The notes under the pieces were generated by a model. It worked only from the letters and a program-made list of their open reading frames with translations. It searched no databases and was not told the origin of the DNA. Both the position numbers and the translations under genes were made by a program. Positions 15,419 to 21,829 of a stretch of 37,177 nt of DNA are shown here, piece after piece. Position 1 is the stretch's first letter; each line of letters begins with the position of its first letter. This stretch comes from Cryobacterium adonitolivorans (GTDB taxonomy: Bacteria; Actinomycetota; Actinomycetes; Actinomycetales; Microbacteriaceae), in assembly GCF_004402695.1 (NCBI RefSeq), contig NZ_SOFL01000058.1, forward strand, positions 1 through 37,177. Reading direction: 5' to 3'.

Positions 15419-15445
15419 TAACCAAGCGCGAGAACCGGCCGACAG
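15419..15445 (+). promoter_or_regulatory. Sigma-28-type promoter for flgN-flgK-flgL-fliW
   Basis: TAAC at 15419-15422 and GCCGACAG at 15438-15445 are exactly 15 bases apart, matching the fliC and flgB promoters except for one C in place of T in the -10 box. A start site near 15452 would make the ATG at 15461 too close for a ribosome site, which supports the GTG start at 15515. Confidence 0.6.
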
Positions 15446-15514
15446 TGCCACCGAACGAGCATGGCCTCGTACGATAGACCAACGGATTTTCAACAGCGGG
15501 AGGGCAGTGACGAC

Positions 15515-16000
15515 GTGAGCGCCAATGAATTGTCTGCCCTGCTGTGGCGCGAACGTGAGCTGCTCGAACTGCTCGTCTTCAAGCTCGACGAGGAACAGCT
15601 GCTGCTCAGCGCAGGCCGCACCCGGTGGGTGCAGCACGCCACCCGCGAGGTGGAGCAGGTTCTCGAGCTGGTCCGCGAGGCGGGACTTGGCCGTTCGGTC
15701 GAGGTCGCGGCGCTCGCCACCGAGTGGGGTACCTCCCAGGACGCAACGCTGAGCGAACTGGTCCAACAGGCGCCCGCCGGCCCGTGGGGCGACATCCTCA
15801 CCGCGCATCTGACGGCCATGACCGAGCTGATCGCGCAGATCCGCAGCCTGCGCGACGTGAACGAGCAGTTCCTGCGTTCCGCCGCCCGCTACACCCAGGA
15901 ATCCCTGGCCGGCGTTGACGCGCAGGCCACCACCTACGATGCCCGGGGAGCCTCCGGCGCCCAGGCGACCGGCGCCCGACTCTTCGACCAGAGCCTGTGA
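15515..16000 (+). CDS. flgN: Flagellar export chaperone FlgN
   Basis: FlgN is the cytoplasmic chaperone for the hook-filament junction proteins FlgK and FlgL, encoded just downstream. The 161-residue helical product carries the FlgN-like block LLWRERELLELLVFKLDEEQLLLSAGRTRW and then ATREVEQVLELVREAGL. I chose GTG 15515 because GGGAGGG lies 10 bases upstream and the family pattern starts there. An in-frame ATG at 15461 adds 18 polar residues but lies only about 9 bases from the predicted transcription start. A 22-base gap separates it from flgK. Confidence 0.82.
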   Translation: MSANELSALLWRERELLELLVFKLDEEQLLLSAGRTRWVQHATREVEQVLELVREAGLGRSVEVAALATEWGTSQDATLSELVQQAPAGPWGDILTAHLTAMTELIAQIRSLRDVNEQFLRSAARYTQESLAGVDAQATTYDARGASGAQATGARLFDQSL

Positions 16001-16022
16001 GAACCCAACCCGTGACCAACGC

Positions 16023-17465
16023 ATGAGCACCTTCGGCGGACTGAACACCGCATACACCGGACTGGTCGCGGCGCGCGCCGGCCTCGACGTCGTCGGGCAG
16101 AACATCGCCAACGTCAACACCGATGGGTACACCCGCCAGCGGGTGACGACATCCTCGACGACCGCCGCCGCCCGCGCCGGACTGGTCGCGTGGGGCGCCG
16201 TGCCGGGCACGGGCGTGTCCGTCGACGGAATCTCGCGCCTGGGCAGTGCCACCTTGGACGCCAAGGTGCGGGCGACCGCCGCGACCGCCGGCTACGCCGC
16301 CGTGCGGGCCAATGCCCTCGGTTCGGTCGAGAACTCGCTCAAAGAACCCGGCGTCAACGGCCTCTCCGACCAGCTGCAGAAATTCTGGGCGGCCTGGCAG
16401 GAACTCTCCAACGGCACCAATACGGCCGCGGCCGCCGGCGTCCTGCTCGGCGAGGCCGGAACGCTCACCTCGCAGATCAACACCGGATACCGGGCAGTGA
16501 CCGATGAATGGGCCGCCGTGCGCAGCAGCACCGACGCGCTGGTCACCGAGGTCAACGGTGCCGCCAAGCAGGTCGCCGAACTCAATGGCGTGATCCGCCA
16601 GACCCTCGCCTCCAGCGGGTCGGCGAATGAGCTCATCGACAAGCGCGATGGGCTCACCGCCACCATCGCCGCCATCACCGGGGCCAGCGTGCGCCCCCAG
16701 GCCAACGGCACCGTGGACGTCCTCATCGGGGGAAACCCCCTGGTATCCGGCACCGACGTGCAGGTGCTCACGGTGTCCGGTCCCACCAGCCTGTCCGCCG
16801 GCAATGGCCCGGTTCAGCTCGAATGGGCCCATCACCCTGGCCAGCCCGTTGTCGTGGACGGTGGCGAACTCGCCGGCGCCCTGTCCCTGCTGGGACCCGC
16901 TGATGCCGACGGCACCGGAGGCGCCCTCGCCGAGGCCGCGGCCTCCTACAACGGCTTCGCCGCCTATCTGGCCGACACCGTCAACGCGATCCACCAGACC
17001 GGGGCCACCAGCACCGGCGTAACCGGCCTGGCGTTCTTCACCTACGTCGACGGCAACGCCGCCGCGACCCTGGGCGTTGTGCCCACGACCGCCGCCGGCA
17101 TCGCCGCCGGCACACCCGGCGCCGGAGCGGCCAACGGCACGGTGGCCGATCAGATCGCCCAACTGGGCGCGGGACGGGCCGTGGGTGCCACCGGGCCGAT
17201 CATCTCCCCCAGCGCAGCCTGGTCCGACTTCGTCACCAAGCTCGGCGTCGACACCGGCATCGAACTCGCCCAGGCCTCCGCGGCGAACCTCTCTGCCACC
17301 TCGGCCGTCACCCTGCAGCTGTCCAACTCCTCCGTCGACATCGACGAGGAGAACGTCAACCTGTTGACCTTCCAGCACGCCTACCAGGGCGCCGCCAGGG
17401 TGATGACGGCCGTGGACGAGATGCTTGACACCCTGATCAACCGCACCGGTCTGGTGGGAAGGTAA
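16023..17465 (+). CDS. flgK: Flagellar hook-filament junction protein FlgK (HAP1)
   Basis: FlgK is the first junction protein between hook and filament. The 480-residue product begins MSTFGGLNTAYTGLVAARAGL and continues GQNIANVNTDGYTRQRV, the FlgK form of the rod/hook signature. It has FlgK motifs KEPGVNGLSDQLQKFWAAWQ (loop preceding the helical core) and ANELIDKRDGL, and it ends NLLTFQHAYQGAARVMTAVDEML, the conserved C-terminal helix. The ATG at 16023 is where the family begins; the frame is open upstream to 15915 but that part overlaps flgN. The ribosome site is poor, so coupling to flgN translation is likely. Confidence 0.96.
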   Translation: MSTFGGLNTAYTGLVAARAGLDVVGQNIANVNTDGYTRQRVTTSSTTAAARAGLVAWGAVPGTGVSVDGISRLGSATLDAKVRATAATAGYAAVRANALGSVENSLKEPGVNGLSDQLQKFWAAWQELSNGTNTAAAAGVLLGEAGTLTSQINTGYRAVTDEWAAVRSSTDALVTEVNGAAKQVAELNGVIRQTLASSGSANELIDKRDGLTATIAAITGASVRPQANGTVDVLIGGNPLVSGTDVQVLTVSGPTSLSAGNGPVQLEWAHHPGQPVVVDGGELAGALSLLGPADADGTGGALAEAAASYNGFAAYLADTVNAIHQTGATSTGVTGLAFFTYVDGNAAATLGVVPTTAAGIAAGTPGAGAANGTVADQIAQLGAGRAVGATGPIISPSAAWSDFVTKLGVDTGIELAQASAANLSATSAVTLQLSNSSVDIDEENVNLLTFQHAYQGAARVMTAVDEMLDTLINRTGLVGR

Positions 17466-17468
17466 CCG

Positions 17469-18374
17469 ATGATCTCCCGAGTGACCAGCCAGACCCAGAT
17501 GCGCGCCGCGCAGGCGAACCTGCAGGCCAGCGCGCAGCGCCTTGCCCAGCTGCAGGAGCAGTCCTCGTCGCTGAAGACCATCAGCCGCGCGTCGGACGAC
17601 CCCGCCCGTGCCGCGAATGCCCTTGCCGTGCGCGCCGAACAGCGCGCCACCGCCCAGTACACCCGCAACGCCGACAACGGAAACGGCTGGCTGACCACAC
17701 TCGACGGTGCGCTCAGCGCGAGCACGACCATCCTGAACAAGGTGCGCGACCTCACCGTGCAGGGCTCCAACGCCGGCACCATGACACCGGCAACCAGGGA
17801 AGCCATCGCCGCGCAGATCGACGGGCTGAAACAGGACCTGCTCAGGCAGGCCAACGCGACCTACCTCGGCCGCACGGTCTTCGCCGGGAACTCCGACGCC
17901 GGCGTCGCGTTCGCGGCCGACGGCAGCTACTCCAGCGGCGCTGCCGCCGGGGCGGCCGTGCCGGTCGACCGTCGCGTGGGCGCCGGCAGCACGGTGCGGG
18001 TGGATGCCGACGGCGCTGCCGTCTTCGGCACCGGCGCGAACTCGGTGTTCACCCTGCTCGATACCGTGTCGGCCGCCGTGCGCAGCACCGACCCGTCCGT
18101 GAGCGTGGCCGTCAGCCTGGGCGCCATCGACAGCCGTCTGACCACGGTGATCGCGGCCAGTTCCGACGTCGGTGCCCGGCAGGCCCGGATCGAAGGCGCC
18201 AGCGCCGCACTGGCCACCCAGAAAGGCACCCTCGAAGCACAGCGCGTGCAGCTCGAGGACGCCGACCTGGCGACGGTGATCCTCGACCTCAAGCTGCAGG
18301 AGATCGCCTACCAGTCCGCCCTGGCCGTGACCGCCCGCGTGATTCAACCGACCCTGATGGACTTCCTCTCATGA
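17469..18374 (+). CDS. flgL: Flagellar hook-associated protein FlgL (HAP3)
   Basis: FlgL is the second junction protein and a flagellin homologue. The 301-residue product has the flagellin-like N-terminus (MISRVTSQTQMRAAQANLQA, then RASDDPARAANALAVRAEQR) and a C-terminal helix ending VTARVIQPTLMDFL. Its size is right for FlgL. ATG 17469 follows GGAAGG at the end of flgK, and its stop overlaps the fliW start by 4 bp. Confidence 0.95.
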   Translation: MISRVTSQTQMRAAQANLQASAQRLAQLQEQSSSLKTISRASDDPARAANALAVRAEQRATAQYTRNADNGNGWLTTLDGALSASTTILNKVRDLTVQGSNAGTMTPATREAIAAQIDGLKQDLLRQANATYLGRTVFAGNSDAGVAFAADGSYSSGAAAGAAVPVDRRVGAGSTVRVDADGAAVFGTGANSVFTLLDTVSAAVRSTDPSVSVAVSLGAIDSRLTTVIAASSDVGARQARIEGASAALATQKGTLEAQRVQLEDADLATVILDLKLQEIAYQSALAVTARVIQPTLMDFLS

Positions 18375-18772
18375 CCGCCACCCTGAATTTCGTTTCCCCG
18401 CCGCCCGGCCTGGCACCGCTGACCGACTTCCAGCTCAACGAGATCGCCGGCGCCGCCGGGCTCTTCGCCTTGCAGTCCGCCGACGACGAGCGCACCCGGC
18501 TGTTCGTGCTCGACGCGTCCGTCTACCTGCCGGACTACTCCCCGGTGATCTCCGACGAGCACGCACTCGCGCTCGAGCTCACCGACCCTGATCAGGCGAT
18601 GGTGCTCGTGGTCACCAATCCGGGCGAGACCGGCACGACGGTCAACCTGATGGCTCCCATCGTGGTCAACGCGACCACCGGCCGCTGCGCCCAGATCATC
18701 CTGGACGGCCAGGACTGGCCGTTACGCGCCGAGCTCACCCCGCTCGCCGAGCCGGAACCCGCCGCAGGCTAG
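18371..18772 (+). CDS. fliW: Flagellar assembly factor FliW
   Basis: FliW binds flagellin and, in Bacillus, frees or antagonises CsrA to match flagellin synthesis to secretion. The 133-residue beta-rich protein carries the FliW hallmarks: a PPGLAPL turn early, LFVLDASVYLPDYSPVI in the middle and VTNPGETGTTVNLMAPIVVNATTG near the end. It overlaps flgL by 4 bp. In many genomes csrA follows directly, but no csrA-like frame appears downstream here, so its partner lies elsewhere or is absent. Confidence 0.93.
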   Translation: MTATLNFVSPPPGLAPLTDFQLNEIAGAAGLFALQSADDERTRLFVLDASVYLPDYSPVISDEHALALELTDPDQAMVLVVTNPGETGTTVNLMAPIVVNATTGRCAQIILDGQDWPLRAELTPLAEPEPAAG

Positions 18773-18787
18773 CGGCACGGAGCCGAT

Positions 18788-18817
18788 GAGCTGCGCGTCG
18801 TCGAGCTGCGCGTCGTC
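18788..18817. repeat. 15-bp tandem duplication after fliW
   Basis: GAGCTGCGCGTCGTC occurs twice without a gap, at 18788-18802 and 18803-18817. A flanking word, GGCACGGAGC, occurs on both sides (near 18774 and 18835). The sequence is non-coding. Function is unknown; it may be a small duplication left by slippage. Confidence 0.6.
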
Positions 18818-18850
18818 TCGCCATGATGGCGCCGGCACGGAGCACGCCGG

Positions 18851-19010
18851 TATAGTCGGTACTGGCACCAGCGTTGGTGCCGGCGACCTCACCCCGCGAC
18901 AGCCGTGGGCTCCGACAGCTCCCGGCTGAGGACGCACCCCAGCCCCTCGACCTGTGTCGAGGCCGCCGCCTGCGCTCGTGCGCACCGCGGCCACGCTCCA
19001 AAGGTGTTCC
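18851..19010 (+). ncRNA. Candidate structured 5' leader RNA upstream of a decayed ABC transporter gene
   Basis: A near-consensus -10 box, TATAGT, lies at 18851-18856, though no good -35 box is visible. Beginning at the expected start site, three hairpins follow in 100 bases. GGCACCA/TGGTGCC (18864-18881) has loop GCGT. CAGCCG/CGGCTG (18900-18928) has further inner pairing GG-GCT with AGC-CC. CCTCGAC/GTCGAGG (18945-18962) has loop CTGT. The region then runs to an ATG at 19011. It does not match any riboswitch consensus I can recall. The arrangement suggests a cis-acting leader that once controlled the transporter; it may now act on the downstream esterase or be a relic. Confidence 0.4.
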
Positions 19011-19390
19011 ATGGGTGACAATTCCGCACTTCGATCGATCGAGGCGTCCTTCGTCGCATCCTCCCCCGTTCGCTCGCTACTGCGCCTGATGCGGCCGCAC
19101 CGGGGGCAAGCTCTCACTGGCCACACTGGCGTTCCTGATCAAGGACAGCCCGGCCTGGCTGCTGCCGCCCATGACGACCGCCGTCATCGACATCGTCGTC
19201 GACCGCGGCCCCTGCCGCAGCTACGGTTCTGGGCGGCCTGCGCCCTCGCGCTGCTGAGCCTGAACTACCCGTTCCACACATCGAAGCCGGCCGCATCGTC
19301 GAACTCGGCAGCCACCACGAGCTGATGGCGCTCGGCGGCCGGTATTCGGCCATCGTCGCGCACCAGCAGGGCTGGCGAGCGTCCCGTTCC
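19011..19390 (+). pseudogene. Decayed ABC transporter (fused membrane/ATPase type) remnant
   Basis: From ATG 19011 a frame encodes MGDNSALRSIEASFVAS and on to LLRLMRPHRG. After a one-base shift near 19100 the next frame reads KLSLATLAFLIKDSPAWLLP, like the first membrane segment of an ABC exporter. Another shift near 19207 restores PQLRFWAACALALLSLNYPFH. The sequence then jumps to IEAGRIVELGSHHELMALGG and RYSAIVAHQQ, the typical C-terminal end of an ABC ATPase domain. Walker A, signature and Walker B motifs are all missing, so well over 1 kb is deleted. Start plus end with frameshifts between mark a dead gene, unless assembly errors are responsible. The last frame runs without a stop into the esterase gene. 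Confidence 0.7.
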
Positions 19391-19453
19391 CCTCATCCCC
19401 CTCACCTACAGACCCTGCACCGACGCCCACACCCACTCCCCGAAAGGCAACCA

Positions 19454-20449
19454 GTGCCCCGCTTAGACATGTCCCTGCCCGAGCTCACGAAGTACCGCCC
19501 CGAGGTCGCCGAACCGGCCGACTTCGACGCGTTCTGGCAGCGCACCCTGGCCGAGGCCCGGCTGCACCCGGCCGAGCCACGGCTCACCAGGGTCGACTCG
19601 CCGCTGAGCGAGGTGGAGGTCTACGACGTCACCTTCAACGGCTTCGCCGGCGACCCGGTCAAGGCCTGGTTCCTGCTGCCCGTCGACCGCTCCGGCGTGC
19701 TGCCAGACCGCCTGCCCACCGTTGTCGAGTACAACGGCTACGGCGGCGGCCGTGGCTTCCCGCACGAGCGCCTGGCCTGGGTGACCAGCGGCTACGCGTA
19801 CCTGTTCATGGACACGCGCGGCCAGGGCAGCGTCTGGGGCTCGGGCGGCGACACACCCGACCCGCACGGCACGGGCCCCTCCGCGCCGGGGTTCATGACC
19901 CGCGGCATCCACTCACCCGACGACTACTACTACCGCCGGGTGTTCACCGACGCCGTGCGGGCCATCGACGCCGTGCGCACCCTCGACAGGGTCGACCCTG
20001 AGCGGGTCGCGGTCTGCGGCGGCAGCCAGGGCGGCGGCATCGCCCTGGCCGCGGCGGGGCTGACCGACGGATTGGTCGGCGTGATGCCCGAGGTGCCGTT
20101 CATGTGCCACTTCGAACGCGCCGTGGGCATGACCGACAACGACCCGTACCAGGAGATCGTGCGGTACCTCTCGGTGCACCGGGACGACGTCGAGGCGACA
20201 TTCGCCACCCTCGCCTACTTCGACGGCGTCAATTTCGCCAAGCGTGCCACTGCCCCGGCGATCTTCTCGGTGGGGCTGCTGGACCCGATCTGCCCGCCGT
20301 CGACGGTCTTCGCCGCGCGCAACCACTATGCAGGCAACGCCGAGATCGAGGTGTACCCGTTCAACGAGCACGAGGGCGGCCAGGGCTACCACTTCGTGCG
20401 CCAGGCCGCCTGGCTCGCCCGGCAGCTGGCCCCGCAGCCGGCGGGCTAG
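19454..20449 (+). CDS. CE7-family acetyl esterase (acetyl xylan esterase / cephalosporin-C deacetylase type)
   Basis: An alpha/beta-hydrolase that removes acetyl groups from sugars, probably acetylated hemicellulose oligomers. The 331-residue length and motifs match family CE7. The nucleophile is Ser191 in CGGSQGGG, the acid Asp277 in LLDPICPPST and the base His306 in NEHEGG. The family motif DTRGQGSVWGSGGDTPDP precedes these. No signal peptide is visible, so it acts in the cytoplasm on imported oligosaccharides. I chose GTG 19454, which has AAAGG six bases upstream; the frame is open to 19325 only because it continues from the ABC remnant. ATG 19469 is an alternative. It faces the lacI-type gene across a hairpin element. 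Confidence 0.9.
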   Translation: MPRLDMSLPELTKYRPEVAEPADFDAFWQRTLAEARLHPAEPRLTRVDSPLSEVEVYDVTFNGFAGDPVKAWFLLPVDRSGVLPDRLPTVVEYNGYGGGRGFPHERLAWVTSGYAYLFMDTRGQGSVWGSGGDTPDPHGTGPSAPGFMTRGIHSPDDYYYRRVFTDAVRAIDAVRTLDRVDPERVAVCGGSQGGGIALAAAGLTDGLVGVMPEVPFMCHFERAVGMTDNDPYQEIVRYLSVHRDDVEATFATLAYFDGVNFAKRATAPAIFSVGLLDPICPPSTVFAARNHYAGNAEIEVYPFNEHEGGQGYHFVRQAAWLARQLAPQPAG

Positions 20450-20479
20450 ACCGCCCGCCCGGGGGCGACGGCCGGGCCG

Positions 20480-20543
20480 ACTGTTGCCGCTGCGGACTTC
20501 TGCGCCCGGCGTACCAGACGCAGAAGTCCGCGCGGGCAACAGT
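20480..20543. repeat. Hairpin element, copy A, between convergent genes
   Basis: ACTGTTGCC (20480-20488) pairs with GGCAACAGT (20535-20543), and GCGGACTTCTGCG (20492-20504) pairs perfectly with CGCAGAAGTCCGC (20519-20531). A 3-by-3 internal loop and a 14-base loop complete it. A second copy in the opposite orientation lies at 35541-35608. The location between the convergent esterase and LacI genes suits a bidirectional terminator. The second copy, with conserved loop and outer arm, marks it as a dispersed repeat family. Confidence 0.75.
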
Positions 20544-20570
20544 TGCGGCCCTGGGGTACGCCGGCCCCGG

Positions 20571-21578
20571 TCAGCGCGGCGGCGGGATTTCGCCGGAACC
20601 GCGGTGGATGAGCCGGGTGGGGATCTCGACCTGCTTGGTGAACGAATCGGGGTCGGCCAGGTGCTCGAGGGCCAGCCGGGCGGCGGTGCGGCCGAGTTCC
20701 ATGGGGTCGTAGGCCACGACCGAGATGTCCAGCGCGTCCGCCAGTTCGAAGTCGTCGAAGCCGATGAATGCCACCGGCGGCTCGAGATTGCGCAGCACCC
20801 GCACGGCGCCCGCGCTGCCCCGGTTGTTGCCGGCCACGATCGCCGTGGGCGGTTCAGGCAGCGCGAGCAGGCTCTGGACGGCCAGCTCCGGCGAGATGTC
20901 GGGGTCGTCGTCGAGGCGTTCCCACGCGGCGGTCTCGTGCACTCCCACCTCGCGCAGCGCCTCGCGGTACCCGGCCAGGCGCTCCCGCTGGGTGTACAGC
21001 GCGGACGGGTTGGAGATGAACCCGATCCTGCGGTGGCCGATGGCCGTGAGCGAGCGCACCGCCTCGGCCATGCCCCGGCGGTTCTGCAGCACCACGGAGT
21101 CGGCCAGGAGGTTACGGGCCGGCCGGTCGACACTCACGACGGGGGTGCCCAGCTGGCGTTCACCCTCGAGGTAGGACTGGTCGTCGGCGATCGGGATCAG
21201 GAGCAGAGCACGCACACGTTGGGAGATCAGGGCGTCCACCACCCGCTCCTCGCTGTCGGGCGAGTCATCCGTCGTGGCGAGCACCATGGTGAGGCCGCTG
21301 AGCGCCAGTTCGCGTTCGATGCCGGCGGCGACGTGGAAGTAGAACGGGTTCTTCAGGTCGCCGATGACGAACGCGACGGTGTTCGTCACGCCCCCGTGGC
21401 GCAGGTTTCGGGCCAGGTTGTTGGGCCGGAAGCGCAACCGCTTGGCGGCACTGAGCACCCGCTCGCGAGTGTCGGCCGAGACGTTTCCGGCACCCGCGAA
21501 GACCCGCGACACAGTCTTGGAACTGACTCCCGCCAGCATGGCCACGTCGGCCAGCGTCGCGCGCGATTGTGTCGTCAT
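20571..21578 (-). CDS. LacI-family transcriptional repressor
   Basis: A DNA-binding sugar-responsive regulator of 335 residues. The N-terminal helix-turn-helix is at about 9-28 (LADVAMLAGVSSKTVSRVFA). It is followed by the hinge region (RFRPNNLARNLRHGG) and a periplasmic-binding-protein-like effector domain (VAFVIGDLKNPFYFHVAAGIE, GFISNPSALYTQRERLAGYREAL, AIVAGNNRGSAGAVRVL, VAFIGFDDFELADAL). ATG 21578 follows GGGGAGA, and the HTH starts a few residues later; the longer frame to 21806 is promoter DNA. It is divergent from the GH2 gene, whose promoter region holds inverted 11-base words likely bound by this protein. Its inducer is unknown, plausibly a manno-oligosaccharide. Confidence 0.93.
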   Translation of the reverse strand: MTTQSRATLADVAMLAGVSSKTVSRVFAGAGNVSADTRERVLSAAKRLRFRPNNLARNLRHGGVTNTVAFVIGDLKNPFYFHVAAGIERELALSGLTMVLATTDDSPDSEERVVDALISQRVRALLLIPIADDQSYLEGERQLGTPVVSVDRPARNLLADSVVLQNRRGMAEAVRSLTAIGHRRIGFISNPSALYTQRERLAGYREALREVGVHETAAWERLDDDPDISPELAVQSLLALPEPPTAIVAGNNRGSAGAVRVLRNLEPPVAFIGFDDFELADALDISVVAYDPMELGRTAARLALEHLADPDSFTKQVEIPTRLIHRGSGEIPPPR

Positions 21579-21625
21579 TAAATCTCCCCGGTTGCGTAGG
21601 TGTTCCAAACCGTGTGGGATCACCC

Positions 21626-21646
21626 AAATGTCAACGTAGGACATTT
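21626..21646. promoter_or_regulatory. Operator-like inverted repeat upstream of the LacI gene
   Basis: AAATGTC (21626-21632) and GACATTT (21640-21646) are perfect inverted arms around AACGTAG. The left 11 bases, AAATGTCAACG, recur exactly in the other orientation at 21747-21757. The site is about 50 bases upstream of the repressor start, so autoregulation is plausible. Confidence 0.5.
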
Positions 21647-21733
21647 TGCGGACATCAGCAACAGAGCATTGTTTGCGATATGCGCGCGTTGCCCGCCGTT
21701 GCAGGCATCTGCGCCGCGCAAGCAACGAGAGGA

Positions 21734-21757
21734 CAACGTCGGACAGCGTTGACATTT
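21734..21757. promoter_or_regulatory. Second operator-like site upstream of the GH2 gene
   Basis: CAACG (21734-21738) and CGTTG (21747-21751) form a short inverted repeat, and CGTTGACATTT (21747-21757) is the exact reverse complement of the 11-base word in the other site. G(T/A)CAACGT(A/C)GGACA is also shared in direct orientation. It sits just upstream of, or over, the candidate GH2 promoter. About 110-120 bases separate the two sites, which could allow looping. Confidence 0.5.
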
Positions 21758-21761
21758 TCGA

Positions 21762-21791
21762 TTGACGGGTCCCCGAGTTCGGGCCTAGCAT
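21762..21791 (+). promoter_or_regulatory. Candidate promoter of the mannosidase operon
   Basis: TTGACG (21762-21767) and TAGCAT (21786-21791) are 18 bases apart, resembling vegetative -35 and -10 boxes. The start site would be near 21798, about 30 bases before the GH2 ATG. A further TTGACA at 21749-21754 has no suitable -10 partner. Confidence 0.4.
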
Positions 21792-21829
21792 GAGGCCCAA
21801 CAGCATCGAGCAATGTCTGGAAACCCGTC

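Noticed and set aside
15798..18347. Very long minus-strand open frame (849 codons) opposite flgN, flgK and flgL
   Set aside because: It is Gly/Arg/His-rich with no family motif and lies fully antisense to three well-recognised flagellar genes. Long antisense frames are expected in very GC-rich coding DNA.
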